This document shows, piece by piece, positions 12,649-23,488 of a stretch of 64,000 bases of DNA. The notes beneath the pieces were generated by a model. The model saw only the letters and a list, made by a program, of their open reading frames with translations, was not told the origin of the DNA and searched no databases. Made by a program: the position numbers and the translations under genes. The DNA is from Viridothelium virens. Its lineage: Eukaryota > Ascomycota > Dothideomycetes > Trypetheliales > Trypetheliaceae. Numbering within the stretch: the stretch's first letter is position 1; every line of letters begins with the position of its first letter. The stretch covers positions 1 to 64,000 of the forward strand of contig ML991850.1 in assembly GCA_010094025.1 (NCBI GenBank), in the 5' to 3' direction.

Positions 12649-13054
12649 GTTTGCAGTGGGAGCCGGATAGGGTCTCGTGGATGAGATTCCGCCTTGAAAG
12701 GCGTGGAGGGAATCGAAGACGCGCCCAGAAGCGGTTTGGACGCTGCGCGCAGATTTTTAGAGGAGTGAAGATCCCGGTACGTCGATTTGTTTATTCGATG
12801 ACAGGAAGGCCGTGATTGTTGTAGTGGTGAAGGTGGTTATCTGGCCCGGCCGATTGTACGTACCCAAGCTATTCTTCCCTCACGCGGGACATCTTTATAT
12901 TTCAATCACATCACTTCAACAATCAATCAGCCCGAATCTCTTCAGGGCGGCACAGGCCAGGCTTGTATGATCATGGAACTCCAATAAATACAAATGCCTC
13001 AATTTTGTTCCTCTACCACGATCACATCATCATAAACAATCTCATCTCTTCGCA
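12649..13054. promoter_or_regulatory. Shared divergent promoter, J-protein / AIM19-like
   Basis: A 406-base gap between the two start codons of divergently transcribed genes. It must contain both promoters. No specific operator was identified. Confidence 0.55.
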
Positions 13055-13516
13055 ATGGCAGATGCATCCCAAGAAGAGCGAGCTAAGGAAGGCACACTCC
13101 AGACTTTAAAGTCTCTTGGAGGTATTCACACCCTTTACTTCAAAATGCTCACTATCTCGCTAATGCGTCTACTAGAAAACCCTCTTCCCCCGACAATTCT
13201 CGCAACACTCATCACCGCTCAATCTCTCCGGCCCTTCAGAGCCCTCCCTATGCTCTTCCCTCCGATTCTCCTTTTCAGTAGCTACCTTAACGTCGGCGGC
13301 TTCAAAGCTGACAGCGCAGGAATCACTGCCGCCTGGTCGGGCATATATCTCTTACTTGCAGCAAGAAGAAAAGCAGGAGGGATACGGCAGCGGTTTGGGG
13401 CGAGGGGGATTGTAAGAGGTGCAACCTTGGGGATGTGCGTATTCAATGTGGCCACAGGTGCAGTTGCGTATACAATGGCGAAGAGGAGGGAGGATGGAGA
13501 GAAGAGGGCAACGTAG
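13055..13516 (+). CDS. Small membrane protein, AIM19-like (mitochondrial inheritance)
   Basis: Resembles yeast Aim19, a small mitochondrial membrane protein of unclear function. Supporting pattern: a PLPPTILATLI segment near the N-terminus, then hydrophobic helices, and GITAAWSGIYLLLAARRK, which matches the yeast block GFIATWSALYLIVGGKK. An intron is likely at 13122-13175 (GTATTC, GCTAATG branch, CTAG). It is exactly 54 bases and in frame. The spliced protein is therefore 135 residues (reading SLGENPLPPT) and the unspliced frame 153. The unspliced insert reads poorly as protein. Start context CGCAATGGC is good. Confidence 0.68.
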   Translation: MADASQEERAKEGTLQTLKSLGGIHTLYFKMLTISLMRLLENPLPPTILATLITAQSLRPFRALPMLFPPILLFSSYLNVGGFKADSAGITAAWSGIYLLLAARRKAGGIRQRFGARGIVRGATLGMCVFNVATGAVAYTMAKRREDGEKRAT

Positions 13517-14461
13517 ACGGGGAAGAGAGGAATTACCATGAGGTAGGGTTGAAATGTTTCAGACTCGGTCAATACGACTGTGACCTAGCTCCCAGGGATG
13601 GCTGAGCAATGCTTACATCTGGTGGCGTTCTGTCAGGGAGAGCGGAATATCGAGTAAAGTGACACGAGGATCAGCGGGTTGAAGGGTCGGCTTTGGTAAC
13701 TGATACTGATGCTCCCACTTCCGCTTTATAACTTACGAAAGTGCCACTGGCTCGCAACCCCATTTTGAAAGCCCTACTTCTTGGCTGGTGCGGCTATTAT
13801 CACCTTCTCATGGGTATGAGGAAGACTACATATCTCTGTACATAAGGAATCATGTAAAATAAGTGAGTATCACGAATTCCATGCATCACGTTTCGGACAT
13901 CAAGTCTAGCTTCTTGCAGAAGGCTTTTTTTGGTATTTTGATGTACATGGGTCTGTCTCTTACCAACGTTTCTGTCTTGCCTGAGTGTTTTTCGGTCCTC
14001 TAGCTCTGTTTACTTTTCAGAAAGCGGTACATTAATGCAGTTTGGTGGAAGTCCAACTTAACAGCAATCGGCTCGAACCCACTGCTACAGTGCTTTGTTT
14101 ATCTCGACGTTATGATAGCACGGCACCGAGGACGCAAGACTCTACGAACGACCGCTATCGTACTACCCTATGGCTCTATGTTTTACACGTAGAATAGCAG
14201 GGCGACTGTATCTGCCTAATGTAATATTTAGGCTAGAGGTGTCAAATACGCTGATTATTCGGAGGGATTCATTTGAAGTTCCATTTCACGCAATAAGATA
14301 CGGTAGAGAGCATCAGCATAGGAGACAGATTCTAGCTTTCACTTCTCTCGCCAAGTCTACTATATCTCACAATGTCGATGAAGGACTTGTAATTCCGGCA
14401 TATGTACAACAGCGCCTTCCTGAAGGATGATAGTGGTTCTCGTATCTCTAACATGCCTGCT
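13517..14461. other. Intergenic, convergent gap
   Basis: About 950 bases between two converging genes. Nothing with coding character or clear repeats. Confidence 0.45.
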
Positions 14462-15433
14462 TCAGAGCATGGGCATGACGAAGTGCAGGACCTCAATGCC
14501 TTGCTCGCTTGCAATCAAGCATCTCGCCCCTGGGCTGAGTTTGATTGTCGAGTGTTCTTGGAGATGCTCTTCGCCAACGTATCCCGAACCTCGAAGTACG
14601 AAAGCAAGCTCGATTGCGTGCGCACCAATAATAGTCAAATCCCCTTTCCCATCAATCCTGAGCATCTCTGCCCTCGTCTCCCTCTCAGAGAACACTCCCA
14701 AAAGCTTCCTCTCCATACGCTGCGCCCCTTCGGTCTTCCTCCATCCAAAATTCTCCGGACTCATCAAAACCGGCTCATGATACCTCCCTTCCGGATACAA
14801 CAACTTCCTCCCCCCATTCGCATACGACCAAACCGCCTCATACCCGTCGACCGACTCGCCCTCCCCCACCCCATCAGCCACATATCTCCCTTTCTCAAAC
14901 CTCCCCGTCTTCTTCAGCGCCTCATTCGCCTCCCCCATCTGCTTATGCGACAAAAACCCGCTCCCACTCGCCCCACCACACTGCAACACCAGCATCAGTC
15001 GCTCCTCCGGCCCGTCGTCCTGCGGACCGTAGTATACGCCTTCCGGATGGTACGCCAGTTCGCCCTGCTGCAGGATTAAGTGCGGAGCAAGGCTGAAATC
15101 GCCCTGGAGTGAGAAGCGGAATTGATCAAAGTTGTGGCGGTGACGCGGGGAGTAGAAGGAGGACTGTTTACTGAGGAGGAGAATGAAGTTTTCGGGGGTA
15201 TTGGGGGTGCCGGTGGCGAGGGTTTTGAAGAGCAAGCCAGATCCGCGGTGGGAGGAGCTGGGATTGGTAAAGGAGAGGGATTGGCCGTGGGTAAATTTCC
15301 ATATTGAGGGCGATAGCAATGGTGGGATGAGCTGTTGCCAGGATTTGATACGGGCGCTGAGTGAAATGATGGATGGAATTTTGCTTCCTTTCTTGATGTT
15401 TTTGCAGAGAAAACTTAAAGGAGAGTGTTTCAC
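14462..15433 (-). CDS. RmlC-like cupin domain protein, function unknown
   Basis: Single-exon frame of up to 323 residues. The centre carries a cupin metal-site motif, PRHRHNFDQFRFSLQGD (near residue 97), followed by GELAYHPEGVYYGPQ and LMLVLQCGGASGSGFLS. These are blocks shared by a family of fungal cupin-fold proteins whose substrates are not known. A second beta-rich repeat near the C-terminus (AFVLRGSGYVGEEHL, LSPGARCLIASEQG, EVLHFVMP) is consistent with a bicupin. The N-terminal 40 residues are poorly supported and the true start may be an internal Met or a small upstream exon. Function cannot be assigned. Confidence 0.75.
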   Translation of the reverse strand: MKHSPLSFLCKNIKKGSKIPSIISLSARIKSWQQLIPPLLSPSIWKFTHGQSLSFTNPSSSHRGSGLLFKTLATGTPNTPENFILLLSKQSSFYSPRHRHNFDQFRFSLQGDFSLAPHLILQQGELAYHPEGVYYGPQDDGPEERLMLVLQCGGASGSGFLSHKQMGEANEALKKTGRFEKGRYVADGVGEGESVDGYEAVWSYANGGRKLLYPEGRYHEPVLMSPENFGWRKTEGAQRMERKLLGVFSERETRAEMLRIDGKGDLTIIGAHAIELAFVLRGSGYVGEEHLQEHSTIKLSPGARCLIASEQGIEVLHFVMPML

Positions 15434-16299
15434 CCACGCTTGTCCTTATAGCGTTGCTTGGACTAAAGCATGGGAAGACAGATTAAAGCTGGGTTTGTCT
15501 TGTGTCCGTGTTGCAAGAGGTTACAGCTCGGAATTCATGCCTTATATTCAATAAACGATGACAAATACTGAACGCCTAACAGGATTCAAGGCGGCCCGAC
15601 AAGTCACAAAGCGGCCCAAATGTTGAAGACATGGCTCGCCAATTGGGAAGTGTTCCCATGATTGTGGAGTGGCCAAGCGAGAATGCAGAACCGTGGCCCT
15701 TCTTTCGCATTCACACCACTGCGGCTGTGAACCACAAAAAAAGTGGATCATTATCAGCCCATGAATATACATCCTGGATCACCTGCCATGGGAAGGACCT
15801 GCCAAATGATGCTCCCTTTGTTCATGAAGGTCATTTCGCAGGAGAAATCCTAAAGACTCATTGGAAGGGAGGGAGCCATATGTTGTTATTCTTGCCCTAA
15901 TCAGTCTTTACACGAATGGGATGTGTGATCTCATTTGATTCTGCTGTGCTGAGTCCCTAGATTGAATTTTGAAATTTCATTATGCTACGTGCAATGTTGT
16001 ACCAGCCCACTTGGGTTCATGTTGATTCTCCAGGCTTGAGGACGTCGGAGATGACCGGAAATCCCGCCGAGGACCTTTCGGATTATGCAGAGCAGAAGTA
16101 GGACTGTCGTCGTCCATGATCAGCTGTCTCTCTTTTGATTCCTTCTTCCTTTTCTTCCTTTTCTCTCGTTTCCCTTCCTTTCGAGCCTTGCGAAAAGCCA
16201 ATTTTGCTGAACGTTTTCCGAAGAGGACTAAAAGCTCTCCGAGCCAAGACATCGGCCATCTTCCCTGGTCGCGAGATTTGGACGATCATCCGTGCGCAC
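15434..16299. other. Intergenic between cupin and aspartic protease genes
   Basis: About 870 bases holding the cupin promoter and the 3' end of the protease gene. A Lys/Arg/Glu-rich open frame on the minus strand (about 15980-16252) results from a pyrimidine-rich tract on the plus strand. It has no motif, so it is not called a gene. Confidence 0.45.
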
Positions 16300-17739
16300 T
16301 CAAAGCAAAGAAATAAGTCCAATCAGCACTACGCTCATCAGCAGGTTCGTAGATCCACTGGCAAAGTTCGCCCCAACGCTTCGAGTCGTTGCAGACGGAG
16401 CCGGGGTCCCCGATGATGATCCGCTTGATTGGGCCGCCGAATCAGGTCCTGACTGAGTGGAGGATCCGCCAGTCGAGTTAGAAGCCGTTGAAGCCGATGC
16501 CAAGCTGGACGTACTCGATGTTGCAGAAGAAGTACTAGGCGAAGAAGTTGTACTGGATGATGGTGGATCATCCCCATTTGCGTTCGCCGTTTTAGCCCCG
16601 AAGCCGACGCGATTCTGATCAAAGTCGAATACTGCGTACACATTCTTCAGAAACACATCCCCTACAAGCCACTGATTAGGTCCAAAGGTTTGCCGTCCAA
16701 CAATCTTACTACCACAAGTCGTGCCTCCATCTGTGGACGAACTGACTATATCCTGATACGAGATGTTGTAATTGACATTAGAGATCGAGATCTGGACTGT
16801 AGATTGAGTGTTGCAAGGGACAGTGAAAGTCTCGCCACTCTGTGAAGAACCTGAGATGAGAGAATGAATAGCTTGTGCATCTGACAGAGGCATGTAGACG
16901 AACGAGGTTCCGGTGTCGAGAATAGCATTGCGCTGAGGTCCCACGCTCGCAGATTTTCCATCTACACCAGCGCCGTCGATAGCAATTTGCCAGAAGCTTT
17001 GATCTGGAATGATTGGGGTGTAAGATAGGCTTCCGGAGTAGTAATCACTGTTCGGTGTGCCGAAGTCGATCTCCCCATCATTGCCATTGGCACCGTCGAC
17101 ATCGCGTGAAAGGTGAATACCAAAGAGCTTCGACGGGATATGACCTTGCTGACTGAGAGCGTTCATGAACGTTGCATCACTAGAAGAGGCTTGACCAAGG
17201 GCTAATATACCATCCATCGGATAGCTGAGGAACTCGTCGGTGGCATTGGAGGCTAAGCCAAACGTCAGAGGTACGGTGAGACCAGCTACGGTTACGCTGT
17301 CCGTGGCGAGAACACCGTTCACATTTCCAGTTCCATAGCCAACGCTAAAAGGGGTTGAAGAAGTTTTGAGCGTGTTCGAATTCGCCGTACCGAATGTGTC
17401 GTGATTGTTGCAGGCCTGGGTGGTGCAGTCAGATCCAAATACCCAGCTTTGGGACCCAGAAGAATCAATGAGCATGTGATATTGTGCACCCTGGGATCCG
17501 AAAGTGACTGTGGTCATATACGTCAAATCTCCACCGTCTTGATCGACCGGTGCACTGTCGGACTGTGTTGGCTGCTTAGCATTGACGATTGTGTACTTGT
17601 TGTCTCGGACAGTAAGGCTGGGGCTGGCGTCTGCAGCATCCTGGGTGTCGTAATTGGGAACGTACGGATAGAACGCGAGGGCATTCCCAACGAGACTTAG
17701 AATAAGGAAAAACAAAGACATTATCATATTGGCCACCAT
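16300..17739 (-). CDS. GPI-type aspartic protease (pepsin family A1) with altered first active-site motif
   Basis: Secreted or cell-surface pepsin-like protein of 479 residues in a single exon. N-terminal hydrophobic signal (MSLFFLILSLVGNALA), then a short propeptide, then two catalytic lobes. The second active-site motif is normal (AILDTGTSFVYMP). The first reads MLIDSSGSQSWVFGSDC, where DTG(A/S) is expected. The catalytic Asp is present but the invariant Gly of D-T/S-G is Ser. After the catalytic region comes a Ser/Thr-rich linker and a hydrophobic C-terminal tail (LLMSVVLIGLISLL) typical of GPI attachment. Proteases of this group process wall and secreted proteins. Whether this copy cleaves is uncertain given the motif change. 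Confidence 0.92.
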   Translation of the reverse strand: MVANMIMSLFFLILSLVGNALAFYPYVPNYDTQDAADASPSLTVRDNKYTIVNAKQPTQSDSAPVDQDGGDLTYMTTVTFGSQGAQYHMLIDSSGSQSWVFGSDCTTQACNNHDTFGTANSNTLKTSSTPFSVGYGTGNVNGVLATDSVTVAGLTVPLTFGLASNATDEFLSYPMDGILALGQASSSDATFMNALSQQGHIPSKLFGIHLSRDVDGANGNDGEIDFGTPNSDYYSGSLSYTPIIPDQSFWQIAIDGAGVDGKSASVGPQRNAILDTGTSFVYMPLSDAQAIHSLISGSSQSGETFTVPCNTQSTVQISISNVNYNISYQDIVSSSTDGGTTCGSKIVGRQTFGPNQWLVGDVFLKNVYAVFDFDQNRVGFGAKTANANGDDPPSSSTTSSPSTSSATSSTSSLASASTASNSTGGSSTQSGPDSAAQSSGSSSGTPAPSATTRSVGANFASGSTNLLMSVVLIGLISLL

Positions 17740-18435
17740 TCTGAAGGAGTAATATGATGTTATTTGCTTCCAAGAATCCGATACAGCAAAGGACTACAAC
17801 ATTAGATTAAAGATATCAGAGTAGCAAAAAAAACCAAGAAAAGTCGAGCATGTCATAAGACGCGTCACGCGTAGTTAGGATGACATTGGCAACGATGGAA
17901 AATTATTGTTGCAAAGCACATTTCATGTAGAGAGCAAAGATGAGCAAAGATGAGCAGCAAGGTCGTTTGTGATCGACCCGAACAGCCGCGCAATAGGGGA
18001 AGTAGCGGCAAACGGCTGCACGCGGGTGGATCCCGTTCCTGGAAGGCAATGTTTCGGCCGGCCTTGTGTGGATGCGTGATGGTTTTGGTGCGACAGCCTG
18101 TCTCTTCTTGGTTCTCTTGGCGGGCGTGGCAGGGCGTGGTAGGGCCACCTTCCCCTGGATTACGTGATGTTCCCTTTGAAGCTAACTGTTGGAGCTCCAA
18201 AGTTCACGATTTCGATTCAATCTCACCGCAGTTCTCCACTCGATAGGCAAAATCGTCCTACGAGCGCCAATCACGTCGTTGTTGTCGAAGTCCAAATCTA
18301 GCCGCCGTTTACTACGTTCTTGGATATCCGTTCAGGCAATTACGGAGTGACCGAATCAAGTCACTCGATGCACAAAAGTTAAAAATGCAAGCCTTGCTTT
18401 GATCGGCCATTGATGTAGCTTCCGCACCTTCTATC
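17740..18435. other. Intergenic; promoter of the aspartic protease
   Basis: About 700 bases, upstream of the protease gene and downstream of the oxidoreductase gene (both on the minus strand). Contains a short duplication, GAGCAAAGATGAGCAAAGATGAGCA (about 17933-17957, an 11-base unit). No gene. Confidence 0.45.
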
Positions 18436-19608
18436 TCAGCCCCTAAAATAATTCTGATGCCATGTGAAGTTCGGATTCTCCTTGAGAAACCCGGTGATAA
18501 GTTCCTTCCCGTCTTTAGGCGTCCGACCCAACAGCTCCTCCATGAGCGGCGACACCGTTCCAGCTTCGCCGTGTTTCAGCCCCTCTAAAAGGCTCACCCA
18601 AGCTTTGTAGAAGCCTTCCGGTTTCTTTCCTTCTTTCTTATCCAATTCTGTGGACTTATTCACATACTCAACAGGGTCTACGAATTCGATCGAGACATTT
18701 CGACCCGTGACTTCATTGACGATGCCTACAACGTCGGACAATGTATATGCCCTCGGACCGGTAAGAAGCACAATCTCATTGTCGTGACCGCCTTTTATCA
18801 TTAGCTTGGCAGTTGCTTCACCAAGCTCCTCGCGTCCGGCGTAAGAGATAGGTCCATCTGCGCAGAGGTACAGTTTCTGATTGGGATCCGTTGGATACCA
18901 GCTGAGATAAGCCGGGAACGCATCAGCGTAAAGGCCTTCGCGTACCGATGTATACGTGACTCCAGATCTAACAATCATTATCAGCACCGTTCACAGCAGA
19001 GGTTCGTGATTCATTTTCCTCTGATAATTTGCGTCACTACGAATTTGCACCGATAACTTCTCCTGTTTAAGGACACGGACTAGACACGGATAGTCATCGT
19101 CGTACAGGGTATTGACGGCTCGAACCCTGCAAAATGACACGAAACGCAGCTTGGCAGAGTATCCAAACAAGAGGTGACCAAAGGGACCTATGAACTATAC
19201 TTACTCTTTGAGAAGCTTTTCGGTCTCTAGGTGGGCCTGCTGCAAATCAACAATCGACGTATCCTTGAACCCTCCAAATGCCAAGCTACTGTAGTAAACA
19301 TGACCAACTCCGACTTTCTTAGCCACTTCCACAACGTTTCTATGCATCAGCATACGCTTTTCCGTATTAAATTCATTTGCGGAGACAAAGAAAAGTTTCT
19401 TGATTCCCGCGAAAGCTTTCTCAAGTGAAGTAGTGTCGTTATAGTCTGCATGGCGGAACTCGACGCCTTTGGCGATAAATTCGGCGGCACGAGATTCGGA
19501 GGAAGAGGACACTGCTATACTGGAGTGATCAACATGCTCGAGCAGAGTGTTACAAAGACTACGTCCAAGGCCGCCCGACACTCCAGTTATCAGATATTGC
19601 GGAGCCAT
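18436..19608 (-). CDS. NmrA/QOR-like NAD(P)-binding oxidoreductase
   Basis: Atypical short-chain dehydrogenase of the NmrA/quinone-oxidoreductase-2 group, 311 residues from exons 19608-19205 and 18967-18436. The intron is unusually long for this window (237 bases). The Rossmann dinucleotide loop is at the extreme N-terminus (YLITGVSGGLGRSL). It is followed by FIAKGVEFRHADYND, KKLFFVSANE and a GHVYYSSLAFGG strand-loop. The second exon holds SGVTYTSVREGLYADAFP and LLTGPRAYTLSDVV, typical of the substrate lobe. Substrate is unknown; members act as redox sensors or small-molecule reductases. An upstream in-frame Met (19668) exists, but MAPQYLITG fits the usual start of the family. Confidence 0.88.
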
Positions 19609-20982
19609 TATGGAGAGAATGTCGTAGTTCCGGAAAAGTTGAGGTAGGCCAAGACTTCGGTACGACAAAACGCTCAGTCAGCCTCCAGGATACGGTGAAC
19701 AAAGGTCTCTCATAGAAAGACCCGGAAGTAATAGCTTTTATAATAGCTGCATCGTAATTCGTCGTTTCATTTTACCGGTGGGCAGAGGTGTCGAGGCTTA
19801 ATAATGGGGCATGCATTAGTAGCATTTGTCATCAAGCACAAGACCTTCCATGAGAACTCCATTCACAAGCCTTCTCCTCAATGTGCTTTTAATGAGTTAT
19901 GTAGATAGGTAGTAAATAAGTGTAGAGTGTATTTCTGAAGGGTTCGACCTTGCATCTTCTCTGAACAAGGGCAACTTAGGGCAGGCTATGGAAAATCGAC
20001 GGCCGAGATCCACTCAACTTGGATTGGGAGAACTCAGTAGGCCTCAACGGATCGGCAAATTGAAAGTTGTCCCTCTCTGAATGAAATAAGAAAGGGAAAC
20101 ACGAGAGAAACAGAAGGGAAATATTAGGACTGGGGTTCGACCGGGTCAAAAATCGAAATTACCATAGAGAATATGACAGTGAACCTCATGCTTCGGGACA
20201 GGAGTGAGCGACAAATATAGGCTCCTTATCGACAAAGGGATGTACCGCTTGATGAGATCTGTCCCGATACAATATCGCTGGATCTTAAGTAATCTTCATC
20301 TAGTATGCGAGTCAAGACCCGAAAGAAACGAATGATAGGTAATGTTTTTCTATCGAGATAGTGGGGAGACACCAATGCACCATGCATGGGGCTTCCCAGA
20401 GAACGACGCATAATATTCTGGCCGCCTTGGCGATCAAGGCCACGCGTTATAGGTCCGTAACTGGCACAAGCGCCAAGATCAATCAACTGTCTGACTTCGG
20501 CATCAGATTTCATGGACAAATTATGATTTCCCAACGTGTGGGTCCCAGAGCATCATTATAACTCCCGGTTCTGGGACATTCTTTTCCATTTCTGTTGATC
20601 TTGACCGCTATCCGGAGCGTTGGATCTGTCAACCAGCTCGGGTTCCGAGGGGGAGCAAGGTCGTACCTGTGGCTCTAGCTGCCGTCCCGAAAGCCACCGT
20701 TCTATCGGGTCAGTTCGGCTACGTACCGAGTGGCCCTATCCAAGAAGCCCCTCAAGATCAAAGTGGGGACCCGCCTAGTGTGACGGAAGCTCTGACACCG
20801 CTGCTGTAGACGCAGGAGCATTCATTAAATATCAATTGAGGCTTCCCATCGTGCTGCAGTCTGACACACCCTCCTTTGCTGTGGCCTCGCCCGACCACAT
20901 TTAAATCTGCCTGTCCTCTTCACGATCTCGCGTACCTAGGCCCTCTACATCTTCCACGTTCGCTTCCAAACAACAGTCCGAG
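19609..20982. other. Long intergenic region (divergent promoters)
   Basis: About 1.4 kb between the divergent oxidoreductase and AIM34-like genes. Scattered short open frames on both strands have no motifs. No repeat or RNA gene was recognised. Confidence 0.45.
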
Positions 20983-21782
20983 ATGGCCGCCTCAAGAGCT
21001 TCATCGCTTCGTAATCTTACCAAGCTCACCGCAACACAATCCCGTCATCTCCATATGACCGGCCCATCCACATTTCCCTCTCCTATGCTTACATCTGAGC
21101 GTCCCGCCTTCAATCTCCCTACAGACACTGCTGGACTCCGCGCAGAGTGCCAAAAACGGAATCTCCCCGTAACTGGCAATAAAGCAGAGGTACAGCCACC
21201 CTCAATGCATACATTACTAGAGAAAGACGTAAACATTAATCCGTGACGCGGCAACAGCTCCGAGACCGTCTCTCCGCAGACGAGCTCATCAAATCCCGCA
21301 GCTTCAGCACCGCGCTCGAAGCCACCCGACGCCCCTCCACCACCACCACCACCACCTCCTCCAAACCCGTCCGCCACTTCAACACCAGCCGCGCCCTCAA
21401 AGCCGTCAACGACAGCTCCACCGTCGACTTCGCCTACCTGCCACGCTTCGAGACCGAGGCCGCCGACGCGCAGGTGCAGATCCCGCTGGCGCCGGACTCG
21501 ACGCAGGTGAACCCGGACGCGGCGTCGTTCGTCGAGGAAGCCGCGGTGCATCGCGGCGAGATCAGCACCAGCGCCGCCGACATCCCGCACAATGTCGCGC
21601 ACATGGCTGAGGTACATGATAACTCCGCCGCCCCGATCGATTACCATACGCTGGCTGACGTCGTGTCCGGGACTGCTAGTAAACTGTCGAGTGCGACTAA
21701 GGGAGGGACGTTGAGGGAGGTCTGGGATGGGTTTCTGGATGATTTGTTGGGGCCTAAGTCTGGGGGTCCGAAGGCGGTGTAA
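20983..21782 (+). CDS. Mitochondrial SAP-domain protein, AIM34-like
   Basis: Two exons, 20983-21189 and 21258-21782, give 243 residues. The N-terminus is basic and Ser-rich with no acids for about 35 residues, as in a mitochondrial presequence. A SAP motif spans the splice junction: LPTDTAGLRAECQKRNLPVTG then NKAELRDRLSADE. SAP folds bind nucleic acid. Yeast Aim34 is a mitochondrial protein with the same plan and unknown role. The rest is low-complexity (Thr run, Ala/Asp-rich) and ends in a short conserved-looking tail (TLREVWDGFLDDLLGP). Start context GAGATGGCC is strong. Assignment to AIM34 rests on the SAP plus presequence architecture only. Confidence 0.8.
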
Positions 21783-22066
21783 GTGACTGGGACTGGGAGG
21801 CGAAGCGTCTGGTCGGCAGTTGTGCTTGGATGTATGGGATTATTTAATACTGGATTCTTTGGCGTCATCGGTTTGATGGGATAGTCTCTCTCTTGAAGTG
21901 CTCGAGCTGAGTGGACGTGATGACTTTCTTTCTAGCTTTGACCGGCCGCCTAGGAGATTAGGGCAAGATCTTTGATACTTGAATGTATTCTTTCCCAAAT
22001 TTCGGCCCCTACTGAATGTAGAAGACCTGATGGATGTCGTATATATGCCGATAGAAAGTGATGGAA
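21783..22066. other. Short convergent intergenic gap
   Basis: Under 300 bases, carrying the 3' ends of the AIM34-like and dihydrofolate synthase genes. Nothing else is seen. Confidence 0.5.
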
Positions 22067-23488
22067 TCACGTTCTCGGGCTGGTCCTGTTTTCAACGTCT
22101 CTCAATGTCCTCATGATGTCGCCAACCAGATAAAGACTTCCAGCGACAACAAGTGGCCCCCCGTTTGCCAAACCTGTAGCGAGCTGCAATGCTTCCAGCA
22201 CGCTTTCCTTCGACTTACTCTGTCCGTCAAGGGTCAAGTTCCGAGACGCAGTTGATAATAAGGCTTGAGGCGACATTGCCTTTACCCACGGCATACCGTC
22301 TACCGATCCAAATGCGGTAGTCACGACCTTGTCACCTGGCTTGACTAGATAGCTGAGCATTTTCGTGACATCCTTGCCATCCCTGGCTGCTAAAACCCAT
22401 GTTACAGGCCTTAGAGAGGACCCAGCAGAGCTAAGGCGGACGCTTTGGGGACTGCTAGACCATTCGAGTCTCTCGTCGTCAACACGATTCCCAAGTAGAG
22501 CAGCCGATTGAGGATTATGCGCTCCATCAAGAAGGATGTACTGTTCTCGCCCTGTTAGTGATTCGATACTCAATCTTTGCAATCTTCCAGGCAGTGGTGA
22601 AGATTGCAACAATGCGTGATCTTGAGCAGAAGAATTTAGAGATTTTCCGAGTCGTCCCAAAGCAAGCATGACTGCCTGTCTGGCGCACTCATAATTGATG
22701 AGTTGAAAATCGCTGAGATGATGCAAGACTGAGAGCTCTCTTGTTTTATAATCTTCAAGAAGATCTAGGTCGACGAATCGCAGAGGGCTTGCACCGAGAT
22801 CCTTAGCAACTGTTCTGACGACAGTCTTGACAGATTCTTCATTAGTGCTGTCTACTACGCAGGGCACGCCGGACTTCAGAATACCGGCTTTCTCACGGGC
22901 AATAGCTTCGATAGTATCTCCTAAAAATTCCTGGTGATCAAGTCCAATCTTGGACACTACCGTAACAAGGGGATTTTGAAGAACGTTGGTTGCGTCCAAT
23001 CTGCCTCCCATACCGACTTCGACAACCCCGACTTCGACCTTTTCGTGGTTGAAGATTTCAAAAGCAGTCGCTGTCAGTAATTCAAATTCGGTGGCTTGAA
23101 TATTTTCTTTTTGATCCCGCCATTTTACGCGATCTTCGACATCTTTGAATAGAGACTCGGTGATGACCTTGTCATTGATCGCAATACAGTCCCACCTGTC
23201 TATGGTATGGGGTGATGTAAACCGACCGGTGCTGATGTTCGTGGCCTTGAGCAAAGCAGAGGCGTACGCACAGATTGAGCCTTTGCCATTGGTACCCGCT
23301 ACATGGACTGCTCGCCATGGAAACTCAACATGTTTGAGCAGACGATTGATGCGTGCCAGTCCAAGCTCAATCATGGGAGCGCAGTCAATCTCGCTCTGCA
23401 ATTGGTATTGGGTCGTTGGTTGCCTTATCGAGTGATCGCTAGAGACGGAGGGCGCGGCAAGGCAAGGCTTGGTGCCATAGATTTTCAC
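22067..23488 (-). CDS. fol3: Dihydrofolate synthase / folylpolyglutamate synthase family
   Basis: ATP-dependent ligase that adds glutamate to dihydropteroate in folate synthesis. Single exon, 473 residues, Mur-ligase fold. The N-terminal block MIELGLARINRLLKHVEFPW precedes the P-loop VAGTNGKGSICAYASALL (about residues 64-81). It is followed by TSPHTIDRWDCI, the signature VVEVGMGGRLDATNVL, KIGLDHQEFLGDT and REKAGILKSGVPCV. The C-terminal glutamate-ligase lobe begins near LLDGAHNPQSA. Length and the N-terminal LGLxRxxxLL pattern fit the FOL3 dihydrofolate synthase better than the longer polyglutamate synthase MET7. Divergent from the disordered-protein gene at 24071. Confidence 0.92.
   Translation of the reverse strand: MKIYGTKPCLAAPSVSSDHSIRQPTTQYQLQSEIDCAPMIELGLARINRLLKHVEFPWRAVHVAGTNGKGSICAYASALLKATNISTGRFTSPHTIDRWDCIAINDKVITESLFKDVEDRVKWRDQKENIQATEFELLTATAFEIFNHEKVEVGVVEVGMGGRLDATNVLQNPLVTVVSKIGLDHQEFLGDTIEAIAREKAGILKSGVPCVVDSTNEESVKTVVRTVAKDLGASPLRFVDLDLLEDYKTRELSVLHHLSDFQLINYECARQAVMLALGRLGKSLNSSAQDHALLQSSPLPGRLQRLSIESLTGREQYILLDGAHNPQSAALLGNRVDDERLEWSSSPQSVRLSSAGSSLRPVTWVLAARDGKDVTKMLSYLVKPGDKVVTTAFGSVDGMPWVKAMSPQALLSTASRNLTLDGQSKSKESVLEALQLATGLANGGPLVVAGSLYLVGDIMRTLRDVENRTSPRT

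Noticed and set aside
15631-16322. Small frames between the cupin and protease genes
   Set aside because: The plus frame has no motif. The minus Lys/Arg-rich frame is a by-product of a pyrimidine-rich tract.
21045-21647. 200-codon minus-strand frame opposite the SAP gene
   Set aside because: Gly-rich translation caused by the Thr/Ala/Pro codons of the sense gene.
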